Origin: Priapulus caudatus
Lineage: Eukaryota > Priapulida > Priapulimorpha > Priapulimorphida > Priapulidae
Assembly (NCBI RefSeq): GCF_000485595.1
Contig: NW_014577627.1
Coordinates: 79,870 to 105,644 of the forward strand
Direction of reading: 5' to 3'
DNA length: 25,775 bases
How positions within the stretch are numbered: the stretch's first letter is position 1; each line of letters opens with the position of its first letter. Positions 19,601 through 25,775 of this stretch are shown here, in pieces. Below the pieces are notes generated by a model. That model had not been told where the DNA came from, ran no database searches, and worked only from the letters and a program-made list of their open reading frames with translations. The position numbers were made by a program, and so were the translations under genes.

Positions 19601-19696
19601 ATATTAGGTTAATTACTTCGATATTCGGTCACTACACGGAGGAGGAAGAGAGCCGAGATCGAGACATCGAGAAAGAGGAGAGAAGAAAGTGAGTCG

Positions 19697-19732
19697 AGAG
19701 AGAGAGAGAGAGAGAGAGTAACTAGAGAGTAA

Positions 19733-19776
<44 letters not shown>

Positions 19777-19792
19777 GCGAGAGAGAGAGAGC

Positions 19793-19825
<33 letters not shown>

Positions 19826-19940
19826 GAGAGAGAAACACGACGCAGAACGAGAACGTGTGAGAGAGCAGCACGACGAGAGAGAGAGAGAGAGAGAGAGCAG
19901 AGAGAGAGAAAAAGAAGAGAGCGAAGTACAAGTGCGGAGG
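19697..19940. repeat. Long GA microsatellite
   Basis: About 240 bp of GAGAGA with GAGC and GAAA interruptions. The Ser-Leu-rich frames on the minus strand are artefacts of the repeat. Confidence 0.95.
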
Positions 19941-20754
19941 AGGTGCGAGAGAAGGGGAGATGATTCAGGGCACAGGGGCGATAGTTGAGAAGTTTGCGAA
20001 GATTAATGTTAATTGATTGATGGATTTTCAGATATCGATTTAGATAATTCGAATAGAACAACGTAATCGACGATTGCTAGTTTAATAAAAACAATAATTG
20101 ACGTACATATAATATATATATAGTATATGCAAGAGCAACTATGACTATTATTTTAGTTTGTCTGTTGTTTTGTCATGACGAGTCAAATAGTCCGCTTCGA
20201 TAATGGATCATAAATCAATAAATCAACACAATGCACATCAACTATCGAGCCGATAATAAATACAACAATCAGGACAACAATTCCCAACAACAGTCTATTT
20301 TATATTATAACAAGCTCGCAAAATCTAACACATAGATCAGTTACCACGACAAACAACTACATCTAACGGCCTTAAGTCATAGCTATTCGGGTTGGAGAGC
20401 ACTCAGATCGGCGCGACATTTCATGTTTACTATTGTAGCCACACGCTAGTGAACGCGTGCAAATGACACGAGTCGAACGACAGTCGAACAGTTTTTGCGT
20501 ATTGGTGTTGCTCACCCTTCTTGTCACCACCACCAGAGCCAGTGCCCCGGCGCCGAATTCTAGTGTTTAGTAGGTATAAAGGCGTTTTGATATCTTGTAA
20601 AATAGTAGATTAGCATATCATGATCAACGCAAGAAGACCCCAAATGATGTTTTCTCAATAGATTTATGGCCTAACTAATCCGGGGTACTAAACTATAGGC
20701 GTGGCGAAGTCAATGCCAATGGCCATGGGCCCTAGCCAGCACACGACAGTCCGC
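19941..20754. other. Non-coding stretch, nothing specific seen
   Basis: AT-rich to 20360, including a short ATATATATAGTATAT tract near 20110, then mixed composition. No exon, tRNA or clear element. Confidence 0.5.
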
Positions 20755-20878
20755 CACAGGCACTTGAAGCCGTCTTCAATAAAATATAATCTAACTAAAT
20801 ACGAAGGTTCTAATAGCCATACCCTACCCTTTCACCCTATTATTTGCCGAACAGTTTCCTGTAAATTCCCGTCCAAAT
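20755..20878 (+). repeat. Dispersed repeat copy A
   Basis: Starts CACAGGCACTTGAAGC, continues with CAATAAAATATAAT and CTAACTAAATACGA, and ends CTTTCACCCTATTATTTGCC, GAACAGTTTCCTGTAAATT. The same order of blocks occurs at 25411 and 25597 and, truncated, at 22667. Confidence 0.85.
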
Positions 20879-22666
20879 CCTACGTCCAGACGTCCCTGCC
20901 AGCCGCCAGCTGCTCTTGGCGGCGCGACTCGTTTGCACGCGTCCGACACATATATATATACAAGCAGGTAGGAAAGCGCGATCGCCAAGAATTCGTCGAC
21001 GCTCGACTTGATCGATCTGCAGCGGCATATGCCGCGGGCCGAGAAGGCGCCCTCAATCACGCACCACCCTAGTGGCACTACTCCAACACGCTGGGCACCC
21101 CTTTTAACCAAAACGCAAGTATTCCGGTCACTTTCAGGAGAGCAGGGACCCACCGCTTTCAGCTCTCGATCGGCAGTTCTTGCGATTGCACCGAGGGATC
21201 GCACATACCCCCAGTTTAGGTAGAGGCCTGGCCTAGAAAAGCTCCCAAATTCTTTGTCCGGATACTAGGCGCGCTTTCTTTGGCGTGTAATAAACCCGGA
21301 GTTTTGTTCATATTGTAACATATATAATACCCGCTAATGATAGCGTGACTAGCTGAGCTTAGCAGGAATCGATGACTATAGGGGCACACGAAGGCTGTAG
21401 GATACGCGATTGGGCTTAGGGACATTTTTCGGGTCCGCGCGTGTTGCTCGCCGCCCGGTACTTCACACCTAGGAATACTTCTAAAGTCTATTACTAACAA
21501 CAGTACACTGTTAACAATAGGGAGGTACTAGTAAGTTAAGTACTACATCAGCTAGTAGTAAGTACCTACGTACAAGTTCGCAGCACTACTAGTAACTATA
21601 GTATAGTTACTACTAGACGGCAGGAGCTAATGGTAATGAGTAAATAGTAAATACTAATTACAGTACTACTACATCATACCTCAACTACTGTACTAGTACA
21701 CTAACCCAGCCACCAGGCTGTTGTGACTAACGTCAATACAACACAACATACCACCGCCTTGACATCCATCGCCATTGGCGCGAAAATTTGTAGCTGTAGG
21801 CAAAAACTAAACCGAAGCAATTACTATATCTCAAATAAACATGATGCATGTAAAGCATTTCTGCCTTGCTATTTGTATCAAGATAATAGACCTTCCAACC
21901 TTATAGTATACTCAGCTTGTTATTAAAACTAATACCTCTCAAGTCTTGCTGTGCACAGTGTAAATTTCAAGAGCCAAAACATAAATATTCAACTAACACG
22001 CCAACCGCATGTTTTGCAAGCCGCATCCGATTTCGAACGGCGCACGCAGAAAACCCGAAACACCGACATAACATACCATACGCGTTTGCTAACTGCGTTG
22101 GTGCGAGCATAAAAAAGGCATCATATACGTGCGTATGATATATAAATAAGTTAACAACATTGAAAACCAGGAATCGTCATCTACAACAACTTAATAATAT
22201 CATTGCGTCAAGATATGTTATCATACTTGCCTTGTATTTGAGCCATACGCACGTGTGCAAATCGAGGTTCCATTCGCCTGATTTGAGTTGCACTGAATCA
22301 CTGCACGAGACATAGGCGGCTGTCTGGTTGTTTTGATCCAATTCATAATCTCAGAAAATAAACGGCATAACTCAATAAATAAGTAGCGGCAAGTAGCGCC
22401 CAGTTACCCCCACCCCCAGGGCGAGGCACACGCCAGAAGGTTTATATTCGTTCTTGGAGCTTTACCATGTGAGCGCTAGCATGTGTCGATGGCTTGGATA
22501 CCCGCGCCAACGACAAGGAATGTGGGCAAGAATCTAGAAACGGTATTCCTACAACGCCTAGCAATACCGTTCCCTGGAGCTAAGTACTACTAGTACTAGC
22601 ACTAACTTACTACAGCTCCAAGAAACGCCGTTTTGCTAGGGTTAGAATAACGCCCTATACCTCAGA
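20879..22666. other. Repeat mosaic without a recognised gene
   Basis: 20879-21230 is GC-richer and has open frames on both strands (the longest on minus, 126 codons, overlapping repeat copy A), none of recognisable family. 21480-21690 is rich in TACTAGTA motifs, with a 21-bp palindrome at 21591-21611. The rest is AT-rich non-coding sequence. TACTACTAGTACTAG recurs near 22587. Confidence 0.4.
21591..21611. repeat. 21-bp palindrome
   Basis: AGTAACTATA and TATAGTTACT flank a single G; both arms are perfect 10-mers. Confidence 0.85.
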
Positions 22667-22715
22667 CACAGGCTTGAAGGCGTTTCAATAAAATATAATG
22701 CCTAACTAAATACGA
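22667..22715 (+). repeat. Dispersed repeat copy B (truncated)
   Basis: CACAGGCTTGAAGGCG, TTTCAATAAAATATAATG, CCTAACTAAATACGA: the first third of the family unit, same strand as copy A. Confidence 0.85.
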
Positions 22716-23056
22716 AAATCTTTTACTTACCAAGATTCTTATGTTTACTAGTAAGGCAGGGCTGAACCTAACGCTCCACAGAGCACGAACGCCCGCTACC
22801 GCAAAAGACCCGAGGCTAGTAGAAAATCAGTAAGGGCTAGTAGAAATGTACCGGGCTGACCAGCCCTGGTTGGCAGTGAGACAATCGCCTACCAGATAAT
22901 ATATGAAACTAGTCTTTTCAGCACTACTAAGCGCTCACGGGGTCGTTGTCGTAAAACAGGTACTACAGACGCTATGTACCCCGAGGTACCTATATGTTAC
23001 ACACAAGTGTAACCAGACGCTGATATACTACGAGGAAGGCACGCCTAGCCCCTACC
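22716..23056. other. Non-coding, CTAGTAGAA motif region
   Basis: Contains two GGCTAGTAGAAA motifs (22813, 22835) that recur at 23698 and 23737. No gene recognised. Confidence 0.4.
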
Positions 23057-23130
23057 ACTAACCCTAGACCCCTAACCCTAAACCCTAAATCCTAACTCTA
23101 TACTAACCCTAACGAACCCTAACCCTAAAC
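23057..23130. repeat. Degenerate interstitial telomere-like repeat (CCCTAA)
   Basis: At least six ACCCTAA-type units with single-base variants (CCCCTAA, TCCTAA, CTCTATACTAA), opposite in orientation to the TTAGGG stretch at 5855. Confidence 0.85.
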
Positions 23131-23849
23131 ATACCTCATATAAAAAATAAACATAATCCTAAAACAGCACTAACAAACTGACTCGGTAGCATATCTGTAG
23201 TACCTGTTAGCGACCAAGACACCTCGCTGCACACTAACCACGACCAAACTAGTAATAAAGCAATATAAAATTTGCGTGGCCAACCATAATAAAAGTGGCA
23301 AAAACCTAAAACTTAACCAGTGACACGATACCGCTCAGACAATAAAATGGTTTCCCAACCACCATCGCTGCTCTATTCACAGAAGCCATGCCAATCCCCT
23401 CACCGTGTATATATATACGCAACACGCGGAAATACCTGTCTGAGTTCTACTATAATATTCTACTATATATATATACTCGAATCTCATGGCTGCAAATCTG
23501 AAATTTCTACAGAAGTGAGGAATGTCGGGCAGCGATTGTATCCAGAGCGTCTAAAATCAAACACCCAGATTCCCCCCCCCCCCCCACTCGCCAAATGCAA
23601 AAATTGTGCTGCAGCTGCCAGCCACGCCTGGCCTGCGTAGCCATTCAGACCGCGACCCTTCAAGAAAAGTACAGGGCTGGGCAGATATTTTTAACCAGGG
23701 CTAGTAGAACTTTTAACAGGTATCACTAGCCCCTAGGGCTAGTGGAACCATTTTAGGATAAGCTTCAAGCTCCTCGATAAACTACTACTCTTCGAGAAGG
23801 TCGCGAAGGTGGGAAATGCTATATAGGACTAGGACTCGCTGCCCACCGT
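23131..23849. other. Non-coding with poly-C run and CTAG palindrome
   Basis: Includes a run of 14 C (23572-23585) and a palindrome CACTAGCCC-CTA-GGGCTAGTG (23724-23744), with GGGCTAGTAGAAC just before it. No exon recognised. Confidence 0.5.
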
Positions 23850-25300
23850 CGAGTAGCCATCCGAGTGACTAAGCTAGCCGAGAGGCTGGGAGCGAGTCGC
23901 CAGTCTCATGGCTATACGGCGGCGCGGCAGCCCCGCGGCGCTACTGCTTTGCAACTCCTGTACGACCTCAGCGCCAATTGCAACGTTGCAAAAACGTCAG
24001 CGTTGGGGCGAGCAAGAAACAATGAGGCCACGAGAGCCGCCGAGGTAGTTGTTTCCTGAATTGCTGACAGCCCATTTCCATTAACTGGCAAGGCGTTCGG
24101 CGAATGTCCATTTTCCAGTCCTTTCTGTGACTTCCGGCGGCACACAGCACGGTTACAGCACAGACATTACTCAGTTAGAGTTTTTATACGAAGTTGCAAC
24201 ACTGTTCACCCGTCCACAATGTCTGCGCCCTCCTGTGTCCCCCACTCAAAATTGCGGACCTGTTCGCTGCAGCCTATGGATTAATCGTGCCGGCCTATGC
24301 ATTCGCGCACGGATGCCATAGCTGCCAAGCGGCTCGCATACTAGTCGTAGGAATTTCCAGGGCAGGCCGTCGCCGCACGTGCGCCTTGACCCGGCGGCAA
24401 CTGCTGCGCGCAAGATCGCCAGGAATACCAGCTTCGGATAAACAGCTCCTTTCGGCATACGAGGCTTCTCTAGTACCCTGCACCGTCCATGCTGGATTCA
24501 CACTTTCACAGCACGAATATCCAAATCCAACAGCTTCCATCTTTGTTGCTCGCTTCACAAACGAACAGTGCATTCACAGCTTGACTTGTTATAAAAACAA
24601 TAATGCTTTGTTCGTAACGAGCTGTGTCACCGCGACAATCACACAAGACACTGGACGAAATTCTCCCAGCTTCGCGAACGAGATGCGGCACACACTGTAA
24701 ATGTACTGCAAGTACATCGGGTATAGGCGGCTGCATTGCTATTTGGGAAGTCCACCCACTCCGAACGCTGCTTTCAACCCTCCGTACCGCCCGAGCCTCG
24801 GCATTGGAGCATTGCACAAAAACGTTGGCACCGTCGGTTTGCGGCGGCGCACGGCAATAGTTACGAAATAGCCGGCGCTAGGTGTTTCCGTGATTCCGCG
24901 GCGACCATTTACATTGACCCACACAGCGCACACGTTAGCGACGCTCGAGAATATTCGCCACAGTGTTATTTGAGTGATTTCGCGTGACAGAGCATCGTTA
25001 TGAAGCAGCAGATCAGTACTATATTGTTCTAACAAAGGTGAAACACTGCTGCTTGAAATTGAAACATACAGATGGAAGTAGGAATCGTTGTGTCTTTGAT
25101 CTTGTAATTGTGGAAATGTCCTCGAGCGTCGCAGAGCGCTATTGGATGTCGAGACGGCGTTTGCCTAGCCTGCTTATACTATCTTAACAGTCAGCGTGTG
25201 CACCAGTCGAGCGCAAGTGAGCTGGGCGTTAAGTGTGGTGCACTAACCGCATTTACAAGACGGAAGTTGACAGGAAAACTGTCGCCAATAATAAGGTGAG
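23850..25300. other. GC- and CpG-richer region, possible promoter/first-exon territory
   Basis: Visibly richer in CG dinucleotides than its flanks, with many overlapping open frames on both strands and none of known family. On the plus strand AAG|GTGAGT at 25296 is a strong donor, preceded by an inverted CCAAT box (ATTGG, near 25141), so a first exon could end there. On the minus strand ATG at 24456-24458 starts MPKGAVYPKLVFLAILRAAV, signal-peptide-like, and a donor-like GTATGC follows after 39 codons (exon 24342-24458). Confidence 0.25.
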
Positions 25301-25374
25301 TAGTATAAGAAACATTAAGCAATTCTTCGTAGTACTAGTAGTTAGATTTCGTGATTTTATTTAGCCATTATAAC

Positions 25375-25625
25375 TTTTATTGAAACTGTTTCAAGTGCCT
25401 GTGCTGAGAGCTATCGAAGCGTTGTCTAAATAAAAATAATGCTAACTATAAGTACGAACTCTAGATTTACACTACCCCAATGTCTCAATGATTTCATAAA
25501 CTCCTCTTTCACGCTATTATTGCCGGACAGTTTTTTCTGTAAATTCCGTCCAAAAATCGCATACGAATCCACCAATAGACTGCCCGCACCACACGGCACA
25601 GGCACTTGAAGCGTTTCAATAAAAT
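25375..25625. repeat. Inverted-repeat pair bounding repeat copy C
   Basis: The left arm, TTTTATTGAAACTGTTTC plus AAGTGCCTGTGC (25375-25404), is the reverse complement, with about two mismatches, of GCACAGGCACTTGAAGCG plus TTTCAATAAAA (25596-25625). About 190 bp lie between, so the unit can fold as a large stem-loop. Confidence 0.85.
25411..25559 (+). repeat. Dispersed repeat copy C
   Basis: GAAGCGTTGTCTAAATAAAA, AATGCTAACTATAAGTACGA, then CTCTTTCACGCTATTATTGC and CCGTCCAAAAATC. It lacks the CACAGGCACTT start, which here appears inverted to its left. Confidence 0.8.
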
Positions 25626-25724
25626 ATAATGCTAAACTAAATACGATACTATAAATATTATCTTAATGTTTCTATACTGCTCTTTCACCGTATTATTGCC
25701 CGACAGTTTCCCTGTAAATATCGC
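25597..25724 (+). repeat. Dispersed repeat copy D
   Basis: CACAGGCACTTGAAGCGTTT to CCCTGTAAATATCGCG. It lies 176-192 bp from the matching blocks of copy C, so C and D are a tandem pair and may continue beyond the window end (25775). Confidence 0.85.
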
Positions 25725-25775
25725 GTATCCCAAAGTTCCTCACCGTGCAACACGGCATACCAAACAAAATCCCTG

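Noticed and set aside
19609-20061. 150-codon Ser/Leu-rich minus-strand frame
   Set aside because: Translation of the GA microsatellite; the unique ends resemble no protein.
20824-21204. 126-codon minus-strand frame
   Set aside because: It overlaps repeat copy A, whose other copies (25411, 25597) do not keep this frame, and it matches no family I know.
24194-24700. 168-codon plus-strand frame
   Set aside because: In CpG-rich sequence with equally open frames on the other strand; no domain, no splice-bounded structure, improbable composition.
5155-25724. CRISPR array, prokaryotic operon or integrated virus
   Set aside because: No regular repeat-spacer pattern, no bacterial gene layout and no viral structural or polymerase frame; the spliced genes are animal.

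Overview
This is nuclear DNA of an animal. The evidence is intron-rich genes with canonical GT/AG junctions, long AC/GT, GA and AT microsatellites, fossil DNA transposons, a tRNA-like SINE, and interstitial copies of the metazoan telomere repeat (TTAGGG near 5855, CCCTAA near 23057). Several repeats, and the recurring octamer AGGCCTAT, remind me of marine invertebrates (deuterostome or lophotrochozoan). That placement is an impression, not a database result.

The left third holds a plus-strand cyclophilin B-type peptidyl-prolyl isomerase gene. Four coding exons lie at 705-3954 with all catalytic residues present; the signal-peptide exon is not identified. Its first intron holds one terminal-inverted-repeat element nested inside another. 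A gene-poor interval (4000-8500) follows. It carries two CTCF-consensus core motifs in the same orientation, 140 bp apart, a composite repeat with an internal SINE-like insert, and a 32-bp palindrome.

The middle (8549-14160) holds a plus-strand SLC22-family (organic ion transporter, MFS) gene. Seven exons join in phase. The eighth is clear by homology but does not join in phase, and the ninth can be seen only as a frame-broken remnant. The gene is therefore either decaying at its 3' end or damaged by small indels in the sequence. TM11-12 and the C-terminus are not found.

The right half (14.2-25.8 kb) is mostly non-coding: AT microsatellites, a cluster of hairpins (15657-15782), a GC-richer patch with minus-strand open frames (16250-17220), a 2.2-kb stretch without open frames (17350-19560), a 240-bp GA tract, and a mosaic of repeats. 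One repeat family recurs at 20755, 22667, 25411 and 25597, the last two as a tandem pair bounded by 30-bp inverted arms. A CpG-richer stretch (23850-25300) could be promoter or first-exon territory, but no gene is proven there.
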